Both the position numbers and the translations under genes were made by a program. Source: Coffea arabica (lineage: Eukaryota; Streptophyta; Magnoliopsida; Gentianales; Rubiaceae). Taken from it: DNA of 64,000 bases. The notes beneath the pieces are model-generated. The model saw nothing but the letters and a program-made list of their open reading frames with translations. It did not search any database and had not been told where the DNA came from. Location: contig NC_092312.1 of the NCBI RefSeq assembly GCF_036785885.1, forward strand, positions 16,572,001 to 16,636,000, given 5' to 3'. Shown here in pieces: positions 14,025 through 24,654 of this stretch (positions within the stretch are counted from its first letter, which is position 1; every line of letters begins with the position of its first letter).

Positions 14025-14750
14025 GGAATTATTGTGTGGATCTTCTCCGCTGTAATTTTCCTATCATTTTGTTGCTCAAATCGTACTGGCAAATTTTTTG
14101 GAGGGATTGCGAGAATGTGTGTTAATAATGCGCTGAGTCTTTGTAGAGGTGTGTATATTCCTATTGTCTGTGAAAATGAAGAAGAAGATCTTGCACATTT
14201 GTTGTGGAATAGCTAGCGATAATCCTAAGAAGCTCTATACAAAGTACTGGATTTTTTAAATTAAAAAAAAAAATTTTTTTTGGGGGCGTGGGTGGGTTCA
14301 GAAATGGTTAGTTATACGCGTGGAAAAAATTTAAAGTGTTTAATGGTATATCTTTTAGTCACATTTACCTGTATTCTATCAATTGTCTGTTTTTGGTCAC
14401 AATTAAAACATTGGTGATTGTATTTGTCTCTGTATAAATTTTCGGCTCCCAAAAACTAAGGGTATGACGGACCCATATTTGTTTCAGTTGAAATTTTTAA
14501 GAATAAGTTTGATTGCGTGCCTAAATTTACTTGCAGAAGTGAACCGGACTGGAAAAAATATACTTGTATACAATTTTTATTTATAAATCATTAAATATTC
14601 AAAATGTGAAATCCAACTAATGATACATACTCCAGTCATTTGATTAATATTGCTATCAACTTGTAATACTGAAACAAATTTTTGCTATCATTTGATTATT
14701 GTAGAATTAGCAGAAAAATTTTTGTGTATTTGGGTTTAAAAAAATTAAAA
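14025..14750 (+). other. 3' UTR and downstream spacer of the PI4K alpha gene
   Basis: The stretch directly after the PI4K stop is probably the 3' UTR for about 200-300 bases, up to the A/T-rich tract near 14258. The rest is AT-rich spacer with nothing I recognise. No polyadenylation site can be fixed by eye. Confidence 0.5.
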
Positions 14751-14754
14751 ACTT

Positions 14755-16215
14755 TCCTTTTTTTTTTCTTTTTCTTTCTTTTATTTTTTCCTTTCTCTTC
14801 TTTTCTTTTTTTTTATTGTACTTTTTCCTTTTCTTTCTTTTTCTTTTTTTCCCTTCTCTTCTATCTTCTCCTACATCCCCACACCAAACCCTTCTTCCTT
14901 CTCTCTTCAGCGCACCTACTCCTGGCTGTCACCATCACCAATCCTTCCTACTTTTTTTTCCCTCTTTCCCCCTCCTCCTCCCTCTTTTCCCTTCTCATTC
15001 TTCCCTCCTCTCCTCTCTCTCTCTGTCCATTTGTCACCCCTTCTCCCGACCTCTCTCATCCCGCCTTAGCTCCTCCTTTGTTTCCCCCTCCTTTTGGTAG
15101 CGCGACCAAATCTAGTCACGCGACAAAAGGCAGTGTGCCTCTTGCTGATGCCAGAGGTCTCGTGACTAGGAGGCATAGTTATTAAACCCGGTCCGGTCCA
15201 ATCCGGTCCGGCGGTCGAACCGGTCAAACCGGTGGACCGGTCATTGGACCGGGCCGGGTTTGGAATCAGATCGTTTGTGCACAGAGACCGTTGACTTAGT
15301 CAGCGACCCGGCGGTCGAACCGGGTTAAACCGGAAACCCGGTCGGTTTTGGCCGGTTTTGTCACTAACCGGATTTTGTGGAAAAATTATATTGCTATTGT
15401 TGGGACTCGAACTTCCGACCTTTGCCCTCACACTACCGCTTGCTTACCACCAAACCACTTCCAAATATGTTGATATAGTAGCTTTAGTATGATATATAAA
15501 TGTTTTTTCAATTCTATCTTTTTTTCTCTAAAACAAATTTATTTGGAATCTTTTAATAAAAATTTATTACCCTCCAAACTCTATAAGTTATAAAATGGAT
15601 TCCAAAAATAACATATTACATAATTCATTTAAAGACAAATATTATTTTTAATAAATTTTTACACTTAAAATTCATAAATAAGCTAGATAATTACATTAAA
15701 TATAGATAAAATTTTACACTTGAAGTTTGGTATATTAATAAATAACTTTATATTTGATTGATTCTTATATGAATTAATTATTTTATAACAAATTAAATTA
15801 AATGAGCTTTTGTTATGACATTATTTATTACAATTTATATCATATATCTTATATAAATAATTATGAAATATAATATTTAAATATATGTAGTCACCCACCG
15901 GTTCAACCAGTAACCCGTTGACCCACCTCCTTCGCCGGGTTCCTTCCCGGGTTGGGTTTAATAACTATGCTAGGAGGAGATAGATAGGGAGGTGGAGCAA
16001 GGTGAGGGAGGTCAAGAGAGGAGGTGGTGAAGAGAAGGGGTGGAGGAGGAGGGAAGGAGAGAGAGAGAGTAAGAGAGAGAGAGCAAAAAAGGTGGGAAAA
16101 GGATGGCGGTACTTACTAGCTGGTGGAGATGCGACAAGCGATGGTGTTTTGAGGTGGGGAGGATGAAGGAAAAGAAAGGAAAGGAGAAAAAAATTTATGT
16201 GTTTTTGAGTATTTT
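14755..16215. mobile_element. Putative polypyrimidine/polypurine foldback element, split by a hAT-like MITE
   Basis: The left arm (about 14755-15160) is a long C/T-rich strand and the right arm (about 15978-16215) is A/G-rich. Reversed, the left arm resembles the right one over several blocks, for example GGAGCTAAGGCGGGATGAG against GGAGCAAGGTGAGGG, and a stretch of CCAGGAGTAGGTGCG against GCTGGTGGAGATGCG. The arms therefore look like diverged inverted repeats. Near the centre CTAGTCACGCGAC (15111-) faces GTCTCGTGACTAG (15157-15169), a hairpin. The MITE 15174-15969 interrupts the structure. Low-complexity sequence inflates apparent similarity, so the call is tentative. Confidence 0.4.
15174..15969 (-). 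mobile_element. hAT-like MITE with CCGG-rich termini and internal tRNA-like segment (copy 1)
   Basis: Terminal inverted repeats begin CATAGTTATTAAACCCGG on both sides and run on into CCGGTY-rich sequence. An exact 8-bp target duplication, CTAGGAGG, sits at 15166-15173 and 15970-15977. An 8-bp duplication and a terminus starting with CA are typical of the hAT superfamily. The AT-rich interior has no transposase. On the minus strand about 15405-15465 is tRNA-like, with a B-box-like AGTTCGAGTCC preceded by GCAAAGGTC. A related copy is at 28989-30054, and orientation here follows the tRNA-like part. Confidence 0.85.
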
Positions 16216-16626
16216 TTTTGAAGCGTATAGTTTAAAATTTTTGGAGTGTTTATAGGAGTTATTATACATAAATTTGTTTAAAAAAAATTTTGTCTAATAA
16301 AAAAAGGTCTCAAAATAAAAAAACATGCTTCCATGCAAACCTACAGATCATCCATGAAGTATGAAGCAGAGCCGCATGATCTTGCTTATTAGTTGACGCG
16401 AGCATGACTGCATCTACAGGATGCCAAAAGCGATAGCACCCGGAACCATGATACCATGTAAGGGTTGATTATACATTTGACGAGGCTCCATCTTTTTGTA
16501 TTCACATTTCACTACCCTTTGATATAGCTTGCCAATGATCTTGTATGTAGTACAGGCTGGGGGCTACAAGAACCAAATACTCGATTTTCTAGTCGTGTAA
16601 GCCTAAGGTCAAGACCCTTTTGTCTT

Positions 16627-16754
16627 TCTTTTTTTTTTTTTTTTTTTTTTTAACCCTTCCGCTCCTTTCCACTCCCAACTATCAAGCGTAGGACTTGAAT
16701 CCTCAAAAGACTCTTAAGCGCCCTTTTCTAACCATTGGACTAAACCCAATGATT
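16627..16754 (-). mobile_element. tRNA-derived SINE, second copy
   Basis: Direct repeats AGACCCTTTTGTCTT (16612-16626) and AGACCCTTTTGCCTT (16755-16769), one mismatch in 15, flank the element. On the minus strand it has the same order as the copy at 6500-6640: a head with GGTTAGAAAAGGGCGCTTAA, a B-box-like GATTCAAGTCC, the shared GTTGGGAGTGG, and a long A tail (T run on the plus strand, about 16628-16651). The single mismatch suggests that the insertion is not very recent. Confidence 0.85.
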
Positions 16755-16769
16755 AGACCCTTTTGCCTT

Positions 16770-17823
16770 GTTAGGCACCTGCCTGCAATTATTAAATTTC
16801 CATGAGGCATTTGTTTTGGGTTTTTTTTTTTTTTTTTTTTTGCAGTTTTAACTTTTATCATGGTAATTGGAACGTTCTGTTAAGTTAAAGCCATCATATG
16901 CACGTCTATTATATAGACTCGTCAAAAGTTTGTGCTCGAGATGATAGAAAGAAATCATTGTAGAAAACTTGAAATTAGTCTCTACAATCAATTAGGATTT
17001 TGAACTTTTAAGATAGCAAAATAATTAGTTAGACTTTGCCAGCATCAGATGAATAGAGTTTAGAACGGCAAGGCCTTTGACGAAAACGAGCCTAGGACTA
17101 CTGTATACTCAAATTGCTCGCAAGCTACTCATGAGCACCTCGATCAACAGCTGCTGAGCTTGAGCAACTCATTTGTCAAATTCGAGTCGAGCACGAGCCT
17201 TTGAGAAGGAGACTCGATTGCTAGCTCGACGAGCTTATTCAGACAATTAGGTTTTTTAATTAAAAATAATATATATGAAATTACACTTATATATTGGGTG
17301 CACTCGTAAACAAGCCAATACTACGAGTTTGAGCATATTCTATTCACCTGATAAAATAGAAGGGGAAACAAAAAAAAAAAAAAAGGAATGGCCACAAAAT
17401 TTGGAAACGTTGCCGTAGACAACACGAGAGCGCGCACTGGCTGCGGGTTTACTTTTTAGAGTTTTAGTCGCGTCGGGGGACTCTAAAGTCCAGCGGATCC
17501 AACGAAGAAAATGGGTCCAACTACAACACAACAAAATGTTGCTTTCCTGATCAAGATTAGTACGAGAGGCTCCAGTTTGCAGTTGGCACCGTGTGAATTG
17601 AAAAGTAAGCCATCGTAGGCTGAAAAAATTTGCTGCCATTGTACGCTTTTGAGCCAACTAACAGTCTAACACAGCTGTGCCACATGTTACGCTATCCCTC
17701 GGGCCTCAATCATATTCTCCTCAATTGCAGTTGGAGACTGTACACCAAAAAGCAAAAAACACCACCCCGCCGGCCGCCACTTGCTTGCTTTTTTTTTTTC
17801 CCACTCCTTCTTCTGGTAAGTAA
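16770..17823. other. Repeat-rich spacer with CTCGAG-type degenerate repeat
   Basis: About 17095-17245 carries many overlapping CGAG/CTCG motifs (CTCGATCAACAG, GAGTCGAGCACGAG, CTCGACGAGC), a pattern shared with 23835-23965 and 24160-24350 in this window. It looks like a remnant of one dispersed element family. Two long T runs occur. I see no gene. Confidence 0.45.
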
Positions 17824-17831
17824 GTCTCGAC

Positions 17832-18575
17832 TAGAGGTGGCAAAATGGGCGGGATGGGCGGGATTTGCTTGGGTTTGAGATGGAACCGAGTCATATGAGT
17901 TTGGGCTCAACCTTACCCATATGTGTTTTGGGACTAACTTGGGCGGGATCAATTTGGGATGGGTTTAGATTGATCCCGCCCAATACCCAAATTCATTTCC
18001 TACATACTTTTTTCTTTTAATTCATTTTTTATTTTTTATAAAATTTTAATATTTTTGATTTATTAAATTTCTTTTAGTTTTATTAAATAAACATGCAAGT
18101 GCTTTATACTCAAGATTCCCACCAAAAATTGGATTAACAAATAAAGGAAAAGATAGATATACAGCCATATTCTAATATATATCAAGATGGCCAAGGTCCG
18201 TTTGGATTGACTATTTTTCCAAAAAATAAGTTTTTCAAATACAATGTTACAGTAATATACAATAACTCAAGAAACATCCTATCCATATTAGTATATCAAA
18301 TATTTCAAAAAAATTTTATAGTAAAAATTTTTCATATACACTGTTACAATAAAATATTTCAAAAACACCCCCCCAAAAACAGTTAATCCAAACGGAGCCC
18401 TTGCTATTTGAACCCAATGGGTACCCAAGTATTTCCCACCCTTTCCCATTCATTAATGGGTATAGTTGGGATGTGTCCCAACTTAAACCCAATATCAAAT
18501 TATAATACCCATCCCGCCCAAAGTTCCTTTGGGCATGGATAGCCCATTGGGACTTGGGACAAATTGCCAGCTCTA
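17832..18575. mobile_element. hAT-like MITE with TAGAGGTGGCAA termini
   Basis: The left end TAGAGGTGGCAAAATGGGC and the right end (reversed) TAGAGCTGGCAATTTGTCC are imperfect inverted repeats. An exact 8-bp target duplication, GTCTCGAC, flanks it at 17824-17831 and 18576-18583. The TAGRGGTGGCAA terminus and 8-bp duplication are classic for hAT-derived MITEs. Inside, GGGCGGGAT and ATGGGTA-type motifs recur near both ends. No transposase is encoded. A second element is nested near 18195-18399. Confidence 0.88.
18195..18399. mobile_element. Small MITE nested in the hAT-like element
   Basis: Inverted ends GGTCCGTTTGGATTGACT and (reversed) GGGCTCCGTTTGGATTAACT enclose an AT-rich core with TAAGTTTTTCAAATACA. 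I could not find a convincing target duplication. The core matches, in reverse orientation, the sequence at about 42680-42890, so it belongs to a dispersed family. It splits the host element, so it inserted later. Confidence 0.65.
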
Positions 18576-18957
18576 GTCTCGACATTCACTAGCGCAAAGA
18601 CCACTTCTGGTAATGCTACTCACTTTAGAATTTGCATAGGGCATGCGTCAACAAAAGTAGATCCACCGTCCTTTTATTTATTTATTTATTTATTTGTTAT
18701 GTTAAAAAAAAAAACTTTTATCTTATTAGCTGGGTAAAATCTGAAAATACATACCCTTTTCTCTTTAGCGGGGCCTTCACTTCATACAGGACTTTAGTTG
18801 TGTTGGAAAGGACCCCCATTTTTTTTTTTTTTTTTTGTTGGTACGAGGCTCATATTTTATATGCTTTCAAATTACATCAGAGAAACCTTGTCCGCTGCTG
18901 TAGGTAGCATTAGTACCACCGACGATAGTAACTAATTTTTGAAGCTAAGCTAATTCT

Positions 18958-20951
18958 CTAATTCTTGGCAGCAGTTGCGGTGGTTCCCATCTGAAGCTGC
19001 TGCCCTGTCTTTTGTTTCTCCAACTCTCTCATTTTCGTCCTCCACTGGAAGAAGGTTCCAAACAGTTCTTCCATCTCCTCGAGGGTTCTACCCCGCGTTT
19101 CTGGGAGCAAGGTATAAAAGAACGCAAAGGCCACCGACGCGATTCCGGCGAACAAAAAGAAGGCCCCGCCTGTAGTAATCGCCTTGGATAGTGACAAGAA
19201 AGTCATGGAGATGACCCCACTCGTCACCCGATTCGCTGCCACGCCAATGCTGCATCCCTGAGCCCGCAGCCTCAGAGGGAATATCTCGGAGCTGTAGACC
19301 CACGTTATGGGCCCCAGCCCGATCGAGAAGAACGAGACGTAGGCTAATACCATGATCAGGCACCATGCTACGGCCCACACCATCTTATGCTCCGAATGAT
19401 CAACGATGGTCAAGCCAACGCCCAAAAGTGCAAGCGAGCCTATCATGCCGGCGACGCTGGACAGAAGCAACGGGCGCCGTCCGACCTTGTCCAGGAAAAA
19501 TGTAGCCACCAAGATGAACAACGTTTTGGTGAATCCAACGGCCATGGTGGCGAGCAACTTGTCAGTGTCCTTAGTTATGCCTGCCTTTTCGAATATTCTG
19601 GGGCTGTATAAAACCACGGCGTCAATGCCGCTGGATTGTTGGAAAAAATGGATACCAGCGCCCGCCAGTAAAATGTGAAGGACCGATGGAGTGGGGTGGA
19701 CCAGCAGATCCCTCCAAACTCCTTCGCCGTGGCTTTTTTTAGAGACCGCCACGACGTCGTCGTTGCAGTGCTCGGGAATACCCGCGGCTTCCTTGATGTC
19801 GGACAATCTCAGCTGCGCTTCTTCTAACGAATCCGAGGTTTTGTCCAAAACTCCCTTGGCTTCGCCGAGCCGACCCTGCATGACCAGCCAACGGGGTGAC
19901 TCGGGCATGGCCAGGACTCCTAAGGCCAGGAAAACAGACGGGACTGCTCCGATTCCCAGCATAAAACGCCAACCCAAGTGAGGTGGGAGCTTGGAAAATC
20001 CATAATTTGATACGTAGCCCAGCAATATGCCTGTCGACAAAAAACCACTGATGAGTTACTACTAGTAGTTCCTTGCTATTGTTTTTGATAGATTCAAATC
20101 TCAAACTTTTTTAAATTCAGAGCTTCTTTAAATTTTGCAACGACACGTCTAATCCAACCTAACATACTCCTGAATCGAAGAAATCTAACGAAACTAAACC
20201 ACCGTGAGACCAGACTGATGCACGAGTATGAATTTAGAACATTTACCCTTCTTAAACTAAGAGTTTTTCTCCTTCCGTGGTGATCTAATTTAAGTTCTGC
20301 GGATCGGTGTGGTATTTGATGGTTGACCGTTGCTCTCTTTAGTTTTTACAGCAAGACAAGATTAACGCATCATTTGGTTTGATTAAGGATTAGGAATTAA
20401 GAATATTTGTTCAATTTCCAAAGGTGTTGTGGCTAACCCCTACGTGGAGCGTGGACCCATGTGTAGAATTTTCTTTCCCATAATTAAAAACTAGTAGTAC
20501 TAAAATAATAAATGATTGAACCGTTTTAGACAAAAATGATGCTATATCTTACGACCGCTATCCCTCGTTGAAGCTAAATTCAACGAGGGAGGGAATCAGT
20601 GACGGGCTGGCAGGTGGCAGGCACGTATGTAGCGTATTATTTATTTTTGTATTTTTAAAATTTGGTAGGGACAGGATAGCAACTTATTATGCAGAAGAAA
20701 CGTACCTAGTCCCACCTAACAGGTAACGCGTTACTTGTCAGAGTATTGTATCGTGCATACCCAATACCGATGCATCAATAATAGATTAAAAAAAATGAAA
20801 AACGAAAAATAGGTTGCGTCGAACAAGTCAATTATCATGTGTATAACCTTTTACTCCTGAGGTTTTTTTTTTTTTTTTCTTTTTGTTTTCCATTTTTTAC
20901 TCCACCATTTTTTATTTGTCTCTATCTATTTCTAGTGAACTGTGCAAATCA

Positions 20952-20987
<36 letters not shown>

Positions 20988-21830
20988 TATATTAAAGAGA
21001 ACACAACACACCGGCGTTAATAAAGACTTCAGGGAAGGAAGTAAGGAAGCCGCGGGACGACGCCGGAGAGACCTCAGCTGTATAGACGGGAGCTATCATG
21101 AGTGCATAACCGACTCCAACGCCCGCAACGAACCTGCCAACCATTAGGAAGGCATAGTTGGTGGAGAAGCCCATCAAGAGTGCACCGGCGAAGAATATAG
21201 CCGAAGCAAACACTATTGTGAGCCGGCGGCCAATCCAGTCGGAAGTCCGCCCCGCAGCAGCTGATCCCAGGAGAGAGTAGAGGTTCAGGATGCCTACCAG
21301 GATTTCAACCTTGACGTCGCTTAGCTTGAAGTCTCTTTTGATGTAAATTGCTGCGCCACTCATTACTCCAATATCTGCATGAATACCAAATAAACCCAAA
21401 ACAAAGACAAAACAGTTCGAAAATTTTATTATATTTCGCTCCCAAAAAAAAAAAAATTACACTTATTATACAGCAGAATGAACCGTGCACGAACTGATTG
21501 TAAATTTATAAAGCAGTAAAAGTTCTTCTTATAGTTAAGTTCGTTTTGTGTGTAATAGTAGTAGCACTCGATTTGCACGTACAGTTATTAATTATACATG
21601 CAAGTAGATAAATGTGATGATGATTGCAGTTGTTAACTCCAAAAAGAAGTCATGGGTGCTAAAAAGGAACACGTACCATAGCCTAGCAAGACAGAAGTCA
21701 TGGATGCTAAAAAGGAACACGCCAGGGCATACTTGTTTCGTTTAGGTTTCTTGGGTGGGTCGAAGTCTGCAATAACTTTTGGGGTCTGGCCGGAGAAAAC
21801 ATCATTCTCTGCAGGTTTCCGGGTGCCCAT
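18958..21830 (-). CDS. Polyol/monosaccharide transporter, MFS sugar porter family
   Basis: Proton-coupled uptake of linear polyols and related sugars across the plasma membrane, by family. Three exons, 21677-21830, 21012-21374 and 18958-20030, join in frame to 529 residues, the usual length for plant PLT proteins (about 510-540). Seen in the protein: an N-terminal basic stretch PPKKPKRNKYA, the loop motif SDWIGRR (96-102), the signature VGRFVAGVGVG (130-140), PESPRWL (215-221), the QQSSGIDAVVLYSP segment in TM7, DKVGRRPLLL, and PETRGRTLEE near 482-491. Twelve membrane spans are expected. The start is the only upstream in-frame ATG and a TATA element lies about 140 bp upstream. The substrate cannot be read from sequence. 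A 48-bp duplication overlaps the exon 1 donor, and an (AT)n tract lies within 30 bp of the exon 2 donor. Confidence 0.93.
20561..20590. repeat. Perfect 12-bp inverted repeat in transporter intron 2
   Basis: TCCCTCGTTGAA (20561-20572) and TTCAACGAGGGA (20579-20590) pair perfectly around a 6-base loop. It could form a hairpin in the pre-mRNA or be a small element's end. A near-palindrome, CAGGTAACGCGTTACTTG, follows at 20720-20737. Confidence 0.7.
20954..20984. repeat. (AT)n microsatellite next to a splice donor
   Basis: About 15 uninterrupted AT units lie in transporter intron 2, some 27 bp downstream (transcript sense) of the exon 2 donor at 21011. Confidence 0.95.
21645..21721 (-). repeat. 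48-bp tandem duplication across the exon 1 / intron 1 boundary of the transporter
   Basis: The 29-bp cores at 21645-21673 and 21693-21721 differ at one base (GGGTGC against GGATGC) and are 48 bp apart. The upstream copy in transcript sense codes for the first membrane segment (CSFLASMTS); the other lies at the very start of intron 1. The donor GTACGT at 21676-21671 falls at the junction. Confidence 0.85.
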
Positions 21831-21967
21831 TTGGAAGAAAGAGCAGCTCTAGAAATATACTAGTCTGGAACCCGAGAAAAAGAGAAGAAGGGGGAATGCT
21901 GCCCACTGTTCAAATGATGGTGGGCATGGGCATTTGAGTTGAAAGGATGGTACCCAAGTTCGAGAGG

Positions 21968-21977
21968 CCTATATAGA
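21968..21977 (-). promoter_or_regulatory. Probable TATA box of the transporter gene
   Basis: TCTATATAGG on the minus strand, about 140 bp upstream of the ATG, at a plausible distance for a 5' UTR near 110 bases. It is the only good TATA-like element in the proximal region. Inferred by position only. Confidence 0.55.
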
Positions 21978-22459
21978 GAAGTACCGGACTGGAAGGTGAA
22001 AGAGACAAAGCACAGGACACTTCACCCCACTCGATTGAGTCTCAACTTGGGAGCTTGTTTTTCCTACACCACATACTGGAAGTTAATAATTGATTGATTG
22101 GAAAAAATAATGGTCAATTAGTCTTCCTCCTCCATCACGTAATCCAAGCAAATCGTACGGGTGTAATTTTTAGCTTTACGTATCCAATTGACGTGGACTT
22201 ATAATTTGGGTACGCCCTTGTATTTTCAATTCAGCATAGCACCTAACACTCGCACATACACCATCATTGTTCATCCAAATAATTTCCCCCGTCTTATTGG
22301 AGTTGGGGAAGATTTTGATGCTGCATATCTAAATACAACTGCCTGTAAAGTAAAGGGTTTAGCCTAACCTTGTGCAAACTCATGTCTCCTGATACGTGCT
22401 ATGGGAGATGTTTTGGATTAGTGCATGGTGGACCTCATGCAACGCGAATGGAACAAAAG
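21978..22459. other. Upstream region of the transporter gene
   Basis: Promoter-side spacer. No protein-coding or repeat signal stands out. Confidence 0.4.
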
Positions 22460-22461
22460 TC

Positions 22462-22645
22462 ATTAATGAGTTTGTTTGGATAGAGAGAATTTGGAAAAAA
22501 AAATTTTGCCTCACAAATCTCAATCACTTTTTTATCTTCCCAATCACCTTTTTATCTCACACACGTCACATCATAAAAAATACTACAGTAAATATCTCAA
22601 ATAAATCATCCAAATAAACTCTTATCCAAACAAACTATTAGGTTG
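22462..22645 (-). mobile_element. Small MITE (family also at 57860-58025)
   Basis: Ends GAGTTTGTTTGGATAGAG (left) and, reversed, AGTTTGTTTGGATAAGAG (right) form inverted repeats. A TTA on both outer sides may be a 3-bp target duplication, as in Harbinger-type elements, but this is weak. Reversed, the interior (ACTGTAGTATTTTTTATGAT, then GTGAGATAAAAAGGTGATTG) matches the element near 57890-57960. Confidence 0.65.
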
Positions 22646-23830
22646 CGCTAAACCACCGACAAAGAATTTCGGCCTAAATAGTGGTATAAATTTTAGAGGG
22701 GGCAAAATGGATGCATATCAATTTATTTATCCATCTAAATAAACCAATGTTAAATGGATATGGATGCTTAAGAAAAAAATTTTATGACTTAAAATGGATA
22801 ATCATTTAAACCCATTTAAATAAGTAGATTTAATTAAATGAATTATTCGTGTCATTCATATAAATCCATTTTTCCATAAAAAAAAAAAGCAATTGGGCTG
22901 AATTTAACCACATCCGGAAGATTGCTTTCCTTGTGCCGGATCCGTAGGCTCTAGTTCCATGAATTTCTTCTTCCTTTTAAAAAAAAAAAAAAAAAAAACT
23001 TACTTTAGAACTTACTCTCTCTTGAAGAAGTATGATTGTGGATGTATCTGTGTTTATGCTAATCTTTCCCCTATTAGAGAGAAAGCTTCCGACTGAGTGG
23101 AGGAAATGAACTCCTAACCTGTATGCAATTCGCAAGAGAATTTGTAGCTAGCTAGATTCTCCGTAGCATGCCGAGTCTCGGAGCTACATACTAGTTATTC
23201 CTAATATTTCTCTTTCCAGTTTGTTTATGGTGCAAATGATGCATTATCAACATTGAATTGATACTCCTTTTGCGGCCATTGCAAAAATAAGCTCCATCTC
23301 CATCATTCCTCGTCATTATCCTTGCTATTCACATCATGAGCATGATGATTGTCAGCTTCATTGTAATTTTTTTTTTATGAATTTGATAATTATCTTGGAA
23401 AAACATTAATTTGATGAGAAAAGGAAGAGACAGGGATCCAGACTCTTTTTTTTTTTTTTTTGAAGGAAAGACGGGGGTCGAGACTTGAGAGCAAAGAAAC
23501 CAAAACTTAATTAGTACTGAGTTAGTATTAAAAAATAAATGTGCTTGATACAACCACAGACTGTCGACATAAAATCCAACTATCTTGGTTTTAAAACTTT
23601 TAGTAGATGATAGGTACTTTATTTTGCCAAAGACAAGTTACCATGGGGATAGATCACAAAATAAGAATTTTATTTTGATATGGACTTGATCCGTAGGTAG
23701 ATCATATGACAATCATGTATGTATCCATTTGCTTGTGATATAATGCACCAACATGCAAATGAATCTGCACATACCATAGCAAGTAAATTTGCAATAAAGC
23801 CAGGGTTACAACTTGCGAGGAGGGGGTAGA
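22646..23830. other. AT-rich spacer
   Basis: About 22690-22880 has repeated ATGGATA / ATCCATTT motifs that face each other and look like the decayed core of a MITE. The rest shows poly-A and poly-T runs (22981-22999, 23446-23461) and nothing coding. Confidence 0.4.
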
Positions 23831-23834
23831 GCTA

Positions 23835-24350
23835 CAATCGAACCGACCTGCTCGTGTATAATCGAACCGAGCTGCTCGGTCAAAAGCTCAATTTTGACTC
23901 AAGTTGACCGAGTTCAAGTAGTTGGATAGGTCTAACAAGTCGAGTTCGAATATCTAACAGCATGGTTTGAAAACTTGTCGAGTCTTATCAAGTTTTTTAA
24001 TTTTAATTCTTTAATGTAATATTATTATTATGAAATTATCCTTGTGCTCATAAGAGTGATTGAAGTTATGAAATGTTTCGAGTCATGTGAAATTTTATGA
24101 AGGTCAATAATGTCTTTTCACTCAAATTTTGTCAAACAAAATGAAATCTCAAATTCTTTCTAACTCGAGCTTGGTAAGGGTCGTATTGAATCGAATCCCA
24201 TAGAGTCGTGCTCGAGTTCTGTGAGCAATGTATCGATCTCGAGTTCGAATTCTAATAATACTACTCACTTGAGTTCGAGTATCCTTCTTACTTGGCGAAT
24301 TGAGTTCGAATATGGTGATACTCGAGTTCAATTCAACTCGATTACATCTG
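23835..24350. repeat. CTCGAG-motif dispersed repeat remnants
   Basis: Two blocks (23835-23965 and 24160-24350) are dense in CTCGAGTTCGAAT-like words on both strands, with self-complementary arrangement. They resemble the block at 17095-17245. These words produce short open frames in several frames, which I do not count as genes. Element borders are not visible. Confidence 0.45.
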
Positions 24351-24654
24351 AGGAGGGGGGAGACAAAAAACAAAAAAAAAAAAAAGAAAAAAGAATGCGA
24401 CACTCACTTCTTGGATACGAAGTTACTATTTAGGATGAAGTTTGGCACAGACAGTAGTAGTAATTTAGAAACCGCACACAGCCTCGAAGAGTTAGATGCG
24501 GGCCTCTCAAGTTCCATTTTACTACACATTTGTGGATGAAATGGTGATTTTGACTTTGTTTAACACTATAATGCACTTTATTTATATTTTATTTGTAATT
24601 TATTTATACCTTTATCCGGAGTCATTCACATTCAAAGATAAACTTGTTTGAAAT

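Noticed and set aside
14682-15185. 167-codon plus-strand ORF
   Set aside because: It is made of Phe/Leu/Ser/Pro codons from a C/T-rich tract, the left arm of a foldback structure, and has no protein character.
15405-15465. Functional tRNA gene
   Set aside because: The tRNA-like part cannot form a complete cloverleaf by eye and lies inside a MITE.
19387-19981. Plus-strand ORFs opposite the transporter
   Set aside because: They are antisense shadows of transporter exon 3, which has full family motifs on the minus strand.
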